DNA of 64,000 nucleotides. Origin: Acetobacter pasteurianus subsp. pasteurianus LMG 1262 = NBRC 106471. GTDB lineage: Bacteria > Pseudomonadota > Alphaproteobacteria > Acetobacterales > Acetobacteraceae. A program made the position numbers and the translations under genes. The stretch spans positions 62,001 through 126,000 of the forward strand of contig NZ_CADO01000067.1 of NCBI RefSeq assembly GCF_000285275.1, in the 5' to 3' direction. Each line of letters begins with the position of its first letter. The stretch's first letter is position 1. Of the stretch, positions 8,272-18,626 are shown piece after piece. A model generated the notes under the pieces. It was not told the DNA's origin, ran no database searches, and was given only the letters and a program-made list of their open reading frames with translations.

Positions 8272-8577
8272 ATGCCGGCGCGTATTTATAGGCAGTCAAA
8301 GCCTGCTGGTCAGTCCGGTTTAGCTGGCACCAGAGAATGGGTTTTTGAATACGGTCAATCTGCTCCACATAAGCAGAGCGCCCTTATGGGGTGGACCGGT
8401 AGTGCAGATCCACAATCTCAAATACATTTGTATTTTGATAGCCGTGAAGCCGCAGAGGCTTATGCGCAGCGCGAACATATTGCGTATGTGGTGGAAGAAA
8501 CTGCACAGCGGATGCATCGTCCAAAAGTGTATGCAGATAATTTCCGTTATGATCGCATCCAAAACTGGACGCATTGA
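8272..8577 (+). CDS. Complex I accessory subunit, NDUFS4-like (ETC complex I subunit family)
   Basis: A 101-aa protein with the NDUFS4 fold signature: an N-terminal IYRQ segment, the central WVFEYG and LMGWTGSADPQSQIHLYF core, and the end YADNFRYDRIQNWTH, where mitochondrial NDUFS4 has the same NF-x6-W pattern. NDUFS4 is a peripheral-arm accessory subunit of NADH:ubiquinone oxidoreductase found in alphaproteobacteria and mitochondria. The ATG at 8272 is chosen because GGGAGG precedes it and the frame before it lies within tRNA-Pro. It sits alone between two tRNA genes. Confidence 0.88.
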   Translation: MPARIYRQSKPAGQSGLAGTREWVFEYGQSAPHKQSALMGWTGSADPQSQIHLYFDSREAAEAYAQREHIAYVVEETAQRMHRPKVYADNFRYDRIQNWTH

Positions 8578-8613
8578 TTTTCTTGCTTTTCCCTATTATG
8601 CGTAGGGCGTAAA

Positions 8614-8690
8614 GCGCCCTTAGCTCAGTTGGATAGAGCAACAGCCTTCTAAGCTGTGGGTCGCTGGTTCGAATCCAGCAGGGCGCGCCA
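8614..8690 (+). tRNA. tRNA-Arg (anticodon TCT)
   Basis: A 77-base cloverleaf with acceptor stem GCGCCCT/AGGGCGC, anticodon stem ACAGC/GCTGT around the loop CTTCTAA (anticodon TCT), T-arm GCTGG-TTCGAAT-CCAGC, discriminator G and encoded CCA. Confidence 0.96.
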
Positions 8691-8777
8691 CTTTTTTCCT
8701 AAAATACAGGGTGCAGTAGGCGTTTGTGTGCGCTAAAGCCGGATGTGTCTTTTTACGCTCCGTTTGAAAGTGCTGCC

Positions 8778-10553
8778 ATGCTTACGGTTTTGCATCGTCT
8801 TATCCTGCCAACAGAAGGGCTGGAGCAATGCGATGCAATGTACGCGCGCCCTGCGCTGCCAGAGCGTGTGGCGGAGACATCTCCCCAAGCCTTTCGGCTA
8901 AAGGCCGGGCAAGCCTTTACCTTTGATACATTTTACAATGCGTTTTCTGTCAAAAAATGGAAGCAGGCCGGTGGTGTCAGCCGTTTGTCATTGAGCTTGC
9001 ATATATGCGGGCAAGGTGAGGTCACACTTTTTCATCGTTCCCAAGCTGGTGTTGTCACACCTCTTTGGAGCAAGGAAATTGAAGACGAAATACGCTGCAC
9101 GGAGGAAATATCGGCATGGCCTGCATTATCTGAAGGTCTGCTGTATTTTAGTGTAACAGCCAAGGCCGAGTGCACGGTAGAAGCCGCATATTTTGCAACA
9201 TCCTCACCTATGGTGCAGGTGCCGCAGTTGGGCGTTGTCATCACGCATTTTAATCGGCAACAATATGTACGTAATTCCATCCAGCGGGTGCAAAAGGCGC
9301 TTTTGCAAGATCCTGCCTATCAGGATGTGATCCATTTTATTGTTATAGATAATTCAGCCAACCTTGATCCGGCGGAGGTGCCGGGGGCCAAGGTTATCAA
9401 AAATCATAATTACGGTGGCAGCGGTGGTTTTGCGCGTGGCCTTCTATACCTGCATGAGCAGGGCACATTTACCCACTGCCTATTTATGGATGATGATATT
9501 TCCTGCGAGGTTGAAGCCATTCGGCGCTGCTACGCCATGTTGGCCTACAGTGTAGATAGGCGCATAGGTTTGGCCGGCACGTTGTTGGATGATCAAAAAC
9601 CATGGAGTGTGCAGGAAAAAGGTGCGGAATTCTCAGGTGGTGTGTTTCGGCCTTTGCATGAAGGCGCAGATGTCAGGCCTGTAGAAAACCTACTGCAGTT
9701 GGAGCAGGGTGTTGGTAAGCCGGTTTATGGTGGTTGGTGGTTTTTTGCGTTTCGGTTAGATGCCGTATCAGCCTACCCATTTCCTTTTTTTGTAAGGGGG
9801 GATGATGCACTTTTTGGCCTCATGAACCGTTTTAATATTGTTACGGTAAATGGCATTGCCTGTTTTTCAGAACATTTTCTGAGCAAGGAAAGTGCCTTTA
9901 CCCGCTACTTGGGTATGCGTGCATCCTTGGCTATTTACTTTATGGTAGGGCAGGGGCGCACATTACCGGCTTTAAAAATGATGGGGCTGGCCTTTTTATG
10001 GTGTGCGCTCTCATGCAGGTATCAAAGTGCACAGGCTATTTTGCTGGCTTTTGAGGATGTCAGTAAAGGACCAAATTTTTGGCGGCAGAACCTGGACTTC
10101 ATGCCCCTAGCCAAGCGTATCCAAAAAGAAGCTTTGCAACATAAAGAACCAGCATATTTTCAATCAATGCCTTTCCGTTACGAAGGTAAGCCAGAAACAC
10201 GTATGCGGAAATATATCAGGCTTTTAAGCCTGAACGGGCATTTGTTGCCGCAATGGTGTTTGCGCAAAACGCCTGCATATGTTGGGGAATATACGCGCGG
10301 GCTGCTGGGGCTAACCTTTCGCCATCGGCATATTGTGTATCGCAAATATGAAAGTCTGGATGTTTTTGAGGCTGAACTGAATAAGTTGCGGTTTTTTAGC
10401 CTTTTGGGCGCATTTATAAAAACAAGTCTTGTGTTTGTTTTGCGGGGTTCAGCTATCAGGCGCTCTTATCGTAAAAACCTGCCAATGCTGACAAGCAAAG
10501 CGTTCTGGGAAAAGGTTTATCGTGTCCAACCAGAGAATGATTCAGGCCATTAA
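8778..10553 (+). CDS. GlfT2-like galactofuranosyltransferase (GT2), copy 1
   Basis: Predicted polymerising or transferring galactofuranosyltransferase using UDP-Galf. The order matches mycobacterial GlfT2: an N-terminal beta-rich domain (about residues 50-145), then a GT-A domain entered by VVITHFNRQQY, the NHNYGGSGGFARG loop, the metal-binding FMDDD at about 236-240, the YGGWWFFAF segment, the catalytic-base region RGDDALFG at about 340-347 and a following His at about 366, then a helical C-terminal domain. I start at the ATG at 8778 because the homologous copy at 14-16 kb aligns from there; a TTG at 8724 would add 18 residues. glf follows 138 bases later. The acceptor is unknown. Confidence 0.85.
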   Translation: MLTVLHRLILPTEGLEQCDAMYARPALPERVAETSPQAFRLKAGQAFTFDTFYNAFSVKKWKQAGGVSRLSLSLHICGQGEVTLFHRSQAGVVTPLWSKEIEDEIRCTEEISAWPALSEGLLYFSVTAKAECTVEAAYFATSSPMVQVPQLGVVITHFNRQQYVRNSIQRVQKALLQDPAYQDVIHFIVIDNSANLDPAEVPGAKVIKNHNYGGSGGFARGLLYLHEQGTFTHCLFMDDDISCEVEAIRRCYAMLAYSVDRRIGLAGTLLDDQKPWSVQEKGAEFSGGVFRPLHEGADVRPVENLLQLEQGVGKPVYGGWWFFAFRLDAVSAYPFPFFVRGDDALFGLMNRFNIVTVNGIACFSEHFLSKESAFTRYLGMRASLAIYFMVGQGRTLPALKMMGLAFLWCALSCRYQSAQAILLAFEDVSKGPNFWRQNLDFMPLAKRIQKEALQHKEPAYFQSMPFRYEGKPETRMRKYIRLLSLNGHLLPQWCLRKTPAYVGEYTRGLLGLTFRHRHIVYRKYESLDVFEAELNKLRFFSLLGAFIKTSLVFVLRGSAIRRSYRKNLPMLTSKAFWEKVYRVQPENDSGH

Positions 10554-10646
10554 TCATTCTTTCACGGCTATTCGTGTGCTGCGGTATGGCCTCTGTTCAG
10601 TAGATTGTTTATCAAAGAGCGATAGAACAAAGTGCGGTAAGGCTAA

Positions 10647-11843
<1,197 letters not shown>

Positions 11844-11871
11844 TAGTAATTTTCTGTAATATTTTATGAAG

Positions 11872-11906
11872 CACCCATGCAATATATTTGTGTGGGTGTT
11901 TTTTTT
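11872..11906 (+). terminator. Terminator after glf
   Basis: An 11-bp stem (CACCCATGCAA / TTGTGTGGGTG, two G-T pairs) around a five-base loop is followed by an eight-T run, 28 bases after the glf stop. The large membrane protein downstream would then need its own promoter or read-through. Confidence 0.75.
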
Positions 11907-11959
11907 ATGTGCTTTCGCAAAATTTATTCAGTTTTTATTGATAAATTTGGTGCTTTCTG

Positions 11960-14173
11960 TTGAAAAAGAGAAAGGTATTCCATTTTTTTTGGTCTGATAT
12001 GTCAAGAAACAATAGTTTCGTTAAGAACGGTTTTTTAGCCGTTTTTTACGCTTTGCTGGTGTCGTGCTTTGTGGTGGGGATATGCGAAGTTCGCTTTCCA
12101 TCCTTTTTCACCATAGATGATTCCCAGAACGAGTATCTGGGTTTTCTGCGTCAGTATGGGCAGACATGGCTATCTGGAGAAATCCCGTTCATCACCAAGA
12201 ATATTTTTATTGGTGATAACGCAATGGTTGAACTGCAGCGTGGTATTTTTGCGCCGCAGAATATTCTGGCATCCTTGGTAACGTGCCTGATAGCCAACCC
12301 GCTTGTTACGGGCTGGTTCTATGCTTTGTGCAACGTTTTTATCTGCTGTATATCTGGCTACATAATTGGGCGCAGCCTGGAAATGTCGCGCGATATTTCT
12401 TTGTTGCTTGGGTTTTCCATCGCAATCAACCCCGTGTTTTTATACCAATATGCAGGGCCGTGGTGGAACGCAGCTAATGGGCATGCATGGTCTTTGCTGG
12501 CCATTGCCACATATTGCCAACTGCGCCAGCGTATAACTGCAGGGGCTGTTATAGCTAATTTTGCCACAACGCTTGTGCTTTTGGCTTCAGGCTGGCCGCA
12601 CGGGTTTATTGGTTATCTGGCTGTTGTGGCAGGGTTTAGCTGTGTGGATCTGGCGTATGGAGACCCCTTAAAAGCTGTATTCCGGCGTTGCGTGCCTTTA
12701 TTGTTGGCTGGCATAGCCGCCATTCCTGTGTATTCAGAATACGTGTTTTTGCATCCGCTGCTTAACCGCGCAACAGGGTGGGAAAATGCAGATAACTTTA
12801 TGGTACCAAGCCTTTCCCAACTATTGGTGACGTTTTCTCCGACCTATTATGAATTCATGAATTATTTTGGTGGGTATAAGTCTGTTTTTATACCTGTCGG
12901 GTTTTCCACGCTGTTTGCATTGCCGGTTGCAATTTTCTTCCGTACTTCTGTGCGTGATCGTGTGCTGACGGCTTGTTTGGTTATTTTAGGTATGACAACG
13001 GCTTTGGCTCTTATGCCCTCGCAAATGGGTATTTTGCGCTGGCCTTTGCGCTTTGTGCCGTATGTTTCTGTTTTTGCGGCAATTACAACATTCTATGTTT
13101 TTTCAAAAAGGGATGTTGTTGAAAGCTCTTTTAGGCGGAATGTATTTTTTGGAATTACCGCTTTGCTATTTTTTGTTTCGGCTTCCAAGAACGTATTTGA
13201 ACGGCCCAAAGTTGTTGCGTTGGAGCTTTTAACAAGCATTGCACTGATGGCTGTGTGGTTTTTGTATGCCAGAAGCAAGAAAGTAAGCGGTAAAGACATT
13301 GGGCTTATTATTCCTGCGGCCATTCCAGCATTCTCTTTGTTACTGATGCTTGCCAGCATGCCTTCTTTGGGCAGAATTTATCTGCCGGTGAATGTGCTGC
13401 CTGCTCATGTTTCTGTGCCAGCCGCAGTGAACATGCAGGGTAATCTGCTCTCATTTGTGCCATGGGGTAGGGAGCACCCGAAGGAAGCAGCAGATCTGCA
13501 ATCCAGCTTGTTTGGGTATTACAATATCCGTGCAATCAATGGCTATTCTCCCAATGGGCAGGATTATACCGATGCCATTTTAACGCATGATACGTCTCAT
13601 ACCATTTTCAAACCGGATGATATTATTCCCAAATTGGCATCTGCGGTTATGTTGCCCGGTAACCCCTGCTTGTTTGATCTTTTTGCCGTAAGCAGCATGG
13701 TGGTATCTTCCGATACTTATCAGAAATATCATCATGAGTTTCTGGCTTGTGGGTATCATAAAGTGGCTACAGCACAGTCTGGCATGCTGTATCTTTCTAC
13801 GCCTAAAGCCTATCCATCCAATCTGGCGTATTCCACGCAGACAGGCGTAAAAGTGGAGCGTGAGACGGCAAATAGCATGACGTTTTCTGTGCCAGCGCAT
13901 ACAGCGCCGGTGCAGATGGTTTTGTCCCGCCAATGGTGGCCGGGTTACACGGCACGTGGTTTGAATTGCAAAGTCAATGTAAGCAGTTTTCAGGATGTTT
14001 TGGTGCAGGTTAATGTGCCAGCAGGATGTGCTGGTAAGTTGACGGTTTCCTACTTCCCGCACACATGGCCGCTGGCTTTGGGGTGCTTGCTGGTGGGAAT
14101 GTTAGGGCTGGTTATATTTTTGTGGCAGTTGAGCCGAGAACGAAAATTACAGCTCATTCTGCAAATGCGCTGA
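11960..14173 (+). CDS. Large polytopic membrane protein, YfhO-like (possible GT-C glycosyltransferase)
   Basis: A 737-aa protein with roughly ten to twelve hydrophobic helices over residues 20-460, a soluble extracytoplasmic region (about 460-690), then one last helix near 695-715 and a basic tail. The soluble part ends with SRQWWPGYTARGLNC and VPAGCAGKLTVSYFP, the layout of YfhO-type proteins, which are linked to glycosylation of surface polymers with lipid-linked sugars. An early acidic pair (TIDDSQNEY, near residue 55) could be the GT-C catalytic site; this is inference. The start is a TTG at 11960; an ATG at 11999 is the alternative, and neither has a good ribosome site. Confidence 0.6.
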   Translation: MKKRKVFHFFWSDMSRNNSFVKNGFLAVFYALLVSCFVVGICEVRFPSFFTIDDSQNEYLGFLRQYGQTWLSGEIPFITKNIFIGDNAMVELQRGIFAPQNILASLVTCLIANPLVTGWFYALCNVFICCISGYIIGRSLEMSRDISLLLGFSIAINPVFLYQYAGPWWNAANGHAWSLLAIATYCQLRQRITAGAVIANFATTLVLLASGWPHGFIGYLAVVAGFSCVDLAYGDPLKAVFRRCVPLLLAGIAAIPVYSEYVFLHPLLNRATGWENADNFMVPSLSQLLVTFSPTYYEFMNYFGGYKSVFIPVGFSTLFALPVAIFFRTSVRDRVLTACLVILGMTTALALMPSQMGILRWPLRFVPYVSVFAAITTFYVFSKRDVVESSFRRNVFFGITALLFFVSASKNVFERPKVVALELLTSIALMAVWFLYARSKKVSGKDIGLIIPAAIPAFSLLLMLASMPSLGRIYLPVNVLPAHVSVPAAVNMQGNLLSFVPWGREHPKEAADLQSSLFGYYNIRAINGYSPNGQDYTDAILTHDTSHTIFKPDDIIPKLASAVMLPGNPCLFDLFAVSSMVVSSDTYQKYHHEFLACGYHKVATAQSGMLYLSTPKAYPSNLAYSTQTGVKVERETANSMTFSVPAHTAPVQMVLSRQWWPGYTARGLNCKVNVSSFQDVLVQVNVPAGCAGKLTVSYFPHTWPLALGCLLVGMLGLVIFLWQLSRERKLQLILQMR

Positions 14174-14176
14174 TAC

Positions 14177-14213
14177 TAAAAAAGCCCGGCAATATTTTTG
14201 CCGGGCTTTTTTG
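14177..14213. terminator. Bidirectional terminator between converging sugar genes
   Basis: A near-perfect hairpin with stem AAAAAAGCCCGGCAA and its complement, flanked by A and T runs, lies four bases after the YfhO-like stop and before the stop of the opposing GlfT2-like gene. It can end both transcripts. Confidence 0.9.
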
Positions 14214-14246
14214 TTACATCAGATCAAGAAAAATACGTTGGTAAAT

Positions 14247-16073
14247 TCAGCTATTTTCTTTTTCTGTTGTCAGTTCATTTTTATAAACATGGCGCCAGAA
14301 GTCTTCGGTTGTCATATTTGGCAGCGCCTTTACATAGGCTTGCTGTAGGGCGGGCATGGCGCGTGCAAATTTTGCACAAAGTGCCAGACCTTCTTTCCAC
14401 AGTTCAAAAAACAACTTTCTGTTCTGGGTGGCTACGTAACCCGTGCGTGTGGCTTCGTGATAGTAAAGTACGTGTTTGAAACGGAAGATATCGCGGAATG
14501 CCGCATTAAAGTCTTTGAACTGGAAGCGCACATCATCACGCATCAATACGGCTGGTAGAAGTGTACCGTTTAGGGTGACAAGCCGTGCCAAACGGCGGAT
14601 ACGCCCATCATGATGATGATGGTGCAGAACCTCGATATCTTTCAGATCATAAGGCACCATTTTTTCACTGGGTGTCAGGGCACCAATTTGCGCGCGCACA
14701 TTGGCCATATCCATGTTGCGCACAAAGAACTCTGGTCCTTCCATCACATGCTTCATCGCCAAGATCAGGACTTTGGCGCTGGCGTAATTGTAGGAGAACA
14801 GAACGCCACGGAACCAGACCAGAAAGACATCCAGATAGGGTTTGGATTTTTCTTCCCCGTTCAGCATCATGAGTACCATGGTGGCGCGTAGGCCCAGATA
14901 CCGCGTCATCGGGCTTTCCTTGACGCTGAAATCCTCTGCCATGGAGCAGATACCGTTCATCGTCACCAGCGGGAACTTGTTCTGGAGCGAGAATTCCGCA
15001 TCATCCCCACGCACAAAGAAGGGGTAGGGGAAGTGGCGTACGGCAGAAATGGGGAAGGCAAAGAACCACCAGCCACCATAGTTGGCAGCAGAATCATCCA
15101 TTTCTGCAAGTAGAAGGTGGTGGACGTTGCGCATGTCCAGCATATGCTTACGGGCAATCCACCGGCCTTTTACAAAACGCGCACCGGCTTCGTGCAGCTG
15201 CCACGGCACAGTTTCACGCAACTGGCTGCCTACAATGGCGGCACGATCTTCCGTGCTGTAGCTCAGCAGCATGTAGGCGCGGCAAACGGCCTCAAAGTCA
15301 CAACTGGCATCGTCATCCATAAACAGGCAGTGCGTAAAGCCGTGGTCTTTTGCGTAAAGCAAGCCGCGAGTAAAGCCGCCCGCACCACCCAGATTACGGT
15401 TGGGTATAACCAGCGCGCTCCCTGCTTCATCCGGGGTCACGTTTTGGGAGTTATCAACCACAATAACCTGCACCCGGTCTTTCCACTGCGGTGCACTGTT
15501 CAGGCCGGCTTCAAGCTTTTGCAGGGCAGGAAGCAGGTGCGGCTTACGGTTAAAGTGTGTGATAACAATAGCCATACGCGCATCACGCACAGGCCGCTGG
15601 GTGGTGGAAACATTGCCGCCGCGTAGGTACCCATCTTCCAGCGCTTCCACCCACATATACAGCAGGCCACGTTCCAGCCCAGCCCAGAATGGCAGATCCA
15701 GAGAAACGGGCGTGCCTTCTTTGAGCTCTACTGTTTGTTCAAACAGCCAGCGATGGGGAAGGGCGAGCTGATGCAGCCCAAAGCGGACAATAAATTTGCC
15801 GCTGCCTTCCAGCGTCAGGTTCAGGTTCTCAATGGCGCAGAGTTCACGCCACCGCTCAACAGTAATGCCATTAAAATATGTATCAAAGGCGGCCCGCCCG
15901 CCTGCATGAAATGAAAGTGTTTCTGGCGCAGCACGAAAAAGCTCAACCTTTTCATTCAGAGCCCGAAAATACAGTTCTTCCGGGATAACGGACTGAAGAG
16001 CCGGGAAAATAATGTTCTGGAGCACCATTGGTGCACCTTTTACATTTTCTTTTAATATTTCTTGCGTGGCCAT
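14247..16073 (-). CDS. GlfT2-like galactofuranosyltransferase (GT2), copy 2
   Basis: Paralogue of the gene at 8778 with the same architecture: beta-rich N-terminal domain (about 50-155), GT-A entry AIVITHFNRKPH, NLGGAGGFTRG at 227-237, metal-binding FMDDD at 251-255, NYGGWWFFAF at 331-340, catalytic-base region RGDDAEFS at 355-362, and a helical C-terminal domain with a His-rich run HHHHHDG. The two copies are clearly homologous but well diverged, so they probably have different linkages or acceptors rather than being redundant. The ATG at 16073 gives 608 aa; an ATG at 16028 with AAAGG upstream is equally good and aligns with copy 1. It is transcribed towards glf from a shared divergent control region with the GT2 gene at 16352. 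Confidence 0.85.
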   Translation of the reverse strand: MATQEILKENVKGAPMVLQNIIFPALQSVIPEELYFRALNEKVELFRAAPETLSFHAGGRAAFDTYFNGITVERWRELCAIENLNLTLEGSGKFIVRFGLHQLALPHRWLFEQTVELKEGTPVSLDLPFWAGLERGLLYMWVEALEDGYLRGGNVSTTQRPVRDARMAIVITHFNRKPHLLPALQKLEAGLNSAPQWKDRVQVIVVDNSQNVTPDEAGSALVIPNRNLGGAGGFTRGLLYAKDHGFTHCLFMDDDASCDFEAVCRAYMLLSYSTEDRAAIVGSQLRETVPWQLHEAGARFVKGRWIARKHMLDMRNVHHLLLAEMDDSAANYGGWWFFAFPISAVRHFPYPFFVRGDDAEFSLQNKFPLVTMNGICSMAEDFSVKESPMTRYLGLRATMVLMMLNGEEKSKPYLDVFLVWFRGVLFSYNYASAKVLILAMKHVMEGPEFFVRNMDMANVRAQIGALTPSEKMVPYDLKDIEVLHHHHHDGRIRRLARLVTLNGTLLPAVLMRDDVRFQFKDFNAAFRDIFRFKHVLYYHEATRTGYVATQNRKLFFELWKEGLALCAKFARAMPALQQAYVKALPNMTTEDFWRHVYKNELTTEKENS

Positions 16074-16351
16074 GAGGTAATATTATCCCTGAAAGAAGAT
16101 ATAAAGCGCCATAAGGGGCTCTTTTAGTTTCCCGCAAGCGGGATGCAAACCCGAGAATGCCGCGTGGGAAGGAATTTCCTGCACCGTGTTGCGAATTTGA
16201 CAACAGGCTTCAGGCAAAATGTGTCGCACTTATATTTAAGCTTTTTGTGCTTTGGTATCTGTATAAACTGGGGACTTAAGGCAAGCTTCAAAACCTGATG
16301 GCTTGCTGGGTTGAGATAGTCTTGTTCAGTGCTGAATGAGAGGGAAAAAAT

Positions 16352-17326
16352 TTGCCATCTGGTTTTTCGCCAGCGTTTAGCGTGGTTGTGCCCTGTTATA
16401 ATGAACAGGAAGTTCTGCCAATTTTTCACCAGCGGTTATCTGCCGTTATGGAAGGTATTGGTGCGCCGTGGGAGGTTGTTTACGTCAACGATGGCTCGCG
16501 GGATCAAACGCTGGCGGGCATGTATGCTTTGGCAGAGCAGGATGGGCGCGTAAGTGTTGTTAATCTCTCCCGCAATTTTGGTAAGGAAATTGCTTTAACA
16601 GCAGGGTTGGATCATGCGCGGGGTACGCGCGGCATTATCGTGATTGATGCCGATTTGCAGGACCCACCAGAAGTTATTGCAGATCTGGTTGCCGCTTGGA
16701 CAGATGATGTTGATACCGTTTACGCCCGCCGCAACACGCGGGAAGGGGAGAGTATTCCCAAACGGCTGACAGCATGGATGTTCTACCGAGTTATGAAGCG
16801 GCTGGGCAACAAAGTGGTTATTCCACCAGATACTGGGGATTTCCGTTTGATGAGCCGTAGGCTGGTGGACAGCCTGTTGCTGCTGCGTGAACGCCACAGA
16901 TTTATGAAGGGGTTGTTTGCCTGGGTTGGCTTTCCATCTCGCGCTGTTCTGTATGATCGCGCCCCACGTTCTGCGGGAAAGAGCAGTTTCAATTACTGGT
17001 CTTTGTGGAACTTTGCGCTAGAAGGCATTACCTCGTTTTCAGTGCTGCCGCTTCAGTTGAGCACATATATGGGGCTTGGAATTTCCATACTGGCTGTGTG
17101 CTACGGTATCTGGATTGTTGGGTGCACCTTGTTATTTGGCAACCGGGTGGCGGGTTACCCCAGCCTTATGGCGGTTATCCTGTTTTTAGGCGGTATTCAG
17201 CTTATGACGGTTGGCCTGATAGGCGAATATGTCGGTCGTATTTTTAATGAAACCAAAAAACGCCCGCTTTATCTGGTGGAAGCCTATCGCCCCGCGCAGG
17301 AAAAAGAGCGCACGCCTGAAGCATAA
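16352..17326 (+). CDS. Polyprenyl-phosphate glycosyltransferase (DPM1/GtrB/ArnC-like GT2)
   Basis: Family 2 enzyme of the kind that moves a sugar from a nucleotide donor onto undecaprenyl phosphate at the cytoplasmic face. The GT-A domain starts SVVVPCYNEQEVL, has YVNDGSRDQT, the DADLQDPPE metal site (about residue 90) and the DTGDFRLMSRR motif; the C-terminus has two membrane helices at about 228-258 and 267-292, as in GtrB and DPM-type proteins. The start is a TTG with GAGAGGG about seven bases upstream. It is divergent from GlfT2-like copy 2. Together with the YfhO-like protein it would make a two-step lipid-linked sugar decoration system, which is inference. Confidence 0.85.
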   Translation: MPSGFSPAFSVVVPCYNEQEVLPIFHQRLSAVMEGIGAPWEVVYVNDGSRDQTLAGMYALAEQDGRVSVVNLSRNFGKEIALTAGLDHARGTRGIIVIDADLQDPPEVIADLVAAWTDDVDTVYARRNTREGESIPKRLTAWMFYRVMKRLGNKVVIPPDTGDFRLMSRRLVDSLLLLRERHRFMKGLFAWVGFPSRAVLYDRAPRSAGKSSFNYWSLWNFALEGITSFSVLPLQLSTYMGLGISILAVCYGIWIVGCTLLFGNRVAGYPSLMAVILFLGGIQLMTVGLIGEYVGRIFNETKKRPLYLVEAYRPAQEKERTPEA

Positions 17327-17351
17327 AGCCGTGCCCTGCCTATTTTGAGGC

Positions 17352-18542
17352 TTGACGGACAAGGCTACCCGCCGCATTGCTTCGTGCATGCGAGTAGCCG
17401 CCATTCTTTTGGCTGCCGGTACGGGCAGTCGTTATGCCGCCACCACGGGTTCTTCCATTCCCAAGCAGTACGTGCTGCTGGCTGGACAACCCGTAATCCG
17501 TCATGCAGCGCAAGCCTTATTGCCTCATGTCACCTCTATTCAGCCGGTGGGAGACCCTGCATCCCTGAACGAGGCGCTGGAAGGGTTAAAGATTCTGCCG
17601 CCAGTTGCTGGGGGTGAAACCCGGCAGGCCAGCGTGCGGGCCGGGTTGGAAGCGCTGGACAAGCTGCCAGAAGCTGAAAAGCCGGATATCGTGCTGGTGC
17701 ATGATGGTGCCCGCCCATATGTGACAGCGCAGGTGATCAGCAATGTGGTTTCTGCGCTGGAGCAGCATCCGGGTGCTATTCCGGCGGTGCCGGTGGCGGA
17801 TACGCTCAAGCGGGAAAAAGATGGTGTGATTGATGGCACCGTGCCGCGGGATCATCTTTATCGTGCCCAAACCCCACAGGGTTTTCGCTTTGGCCTGTTT
17901 TTAGATCTCCACCGTGGGGCTGCATCCGTAAGTGCAACGGATGATGCCAAACTGCTGGAAGATGCAGGGTTCAGCGTAGCTTTGGTGGCTGGCGATGAAG
18001 ACAATATCAAGCTGACATATGAGGGTGATCTGGTGCGTCTGGAACGACTGATCGGCCCCACGCTTCTGCCGCGCGTAGGGCTGGGTTACGATGTGCATGC
18101 GTTTGAGGAAGGGCGTCCGCTCATCCTGTGCGGCATTACGGTGCCACATACCAAAGGGCTGGCGGGGCATTCCGATGCTGATGTGGGCATTCATGCCCTG
18201 TGCGATGCCATTTACGGTGCGTTGGCTGAAGGAGATATTGGCCGCCACTTTCCCCCCAGCCAGAATGAGTGGAAAAACGCAGATAGCGCCCGCTTTCTGG
18301 TGCATGCAGGCCAGCGTATCCGTGAGCGCGGCGGTATGCTGGTGAATGCTGATCTCACCCTTATTTGTGAACGCCCCAAAATTGGCCCGCATTCCGAAGC
18401 CATGCGCAAGCGTCTGGCAGATTTGCTGGAAGTGGATGTAGATCGGATTTCCGTTAAGGCCACAACATCCGAACGTCTGGGCTTCACCGGGCGTGAAGAA
18501 GGTATTGCCTGCACGGCCACAGTTTCTGTTCTGGTGCCATAA
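17352..18542 (+). CDS. ispDF: Bifunctional IspD/IspF of the MEP isoprenoid pathway
   Basis: Fusion of 2-C-methyl-D-erythritol 4-phosphate cytidylyltransferase (residues about 13-235) and 2,4-cyclodiphosphate synthase (about 238-396). IspD marks: [31 protein letters not shown] and TPQGFRF. IspF marks: GLGYDVHAF with the Asp and His zinc ligands, [24 protein letters not shown] and [17 protein letters not shown]. Fused IspDF proteins are common in alphaproteobacteria. The TTG at 17352 is the longest start; an ATG at 17388 ([11 protein letters not shown]) may be the true one, since neither has a well-spaced ribosome site. dusB follows 84 bases later. Confidence 0.94.
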   Translation: MTDKATRRIASCMRVAAILLAAGTGSRYAATTGSSIPKQYVLLAGQPVIRHAAQALLPHVTSIQPVGDPASLNEALEGLKILPPVAGGETRQASVRAGLEALDKLPEAEKPDIVLVHDGARPYVTAQVISNVVSALEQHPGAIPAVPVADTLKREKDGVIDGTVPRDHLYRAQTPQGFRFGLFLDLHRGAASVSATDDAKLLEDAGFSVALVAGDEDNIKLTYEGDLVRLERLIGPTLLPRVGLGYDVHAFEEGRPLILCGITVPHTKGLAGHSDADVGIHALCDAIYGALAEGDIGRHFPPSQNEWKNADSARFLVHAGQRIRERGGMLVNADLTLICERPKIGPHSEAMRKRLADLLEVDVDRISVKATTSERLGFTGREEGIACTATVSVLVP

Positions 18543-18626
18543 GCGGGCGCCATTACAGTTTCTTATGTTGCGTAAGGCGCAAGGTGGCTGTATTTCTGCC
18601 TAAATCATAGGCAAACGGAAATAACA

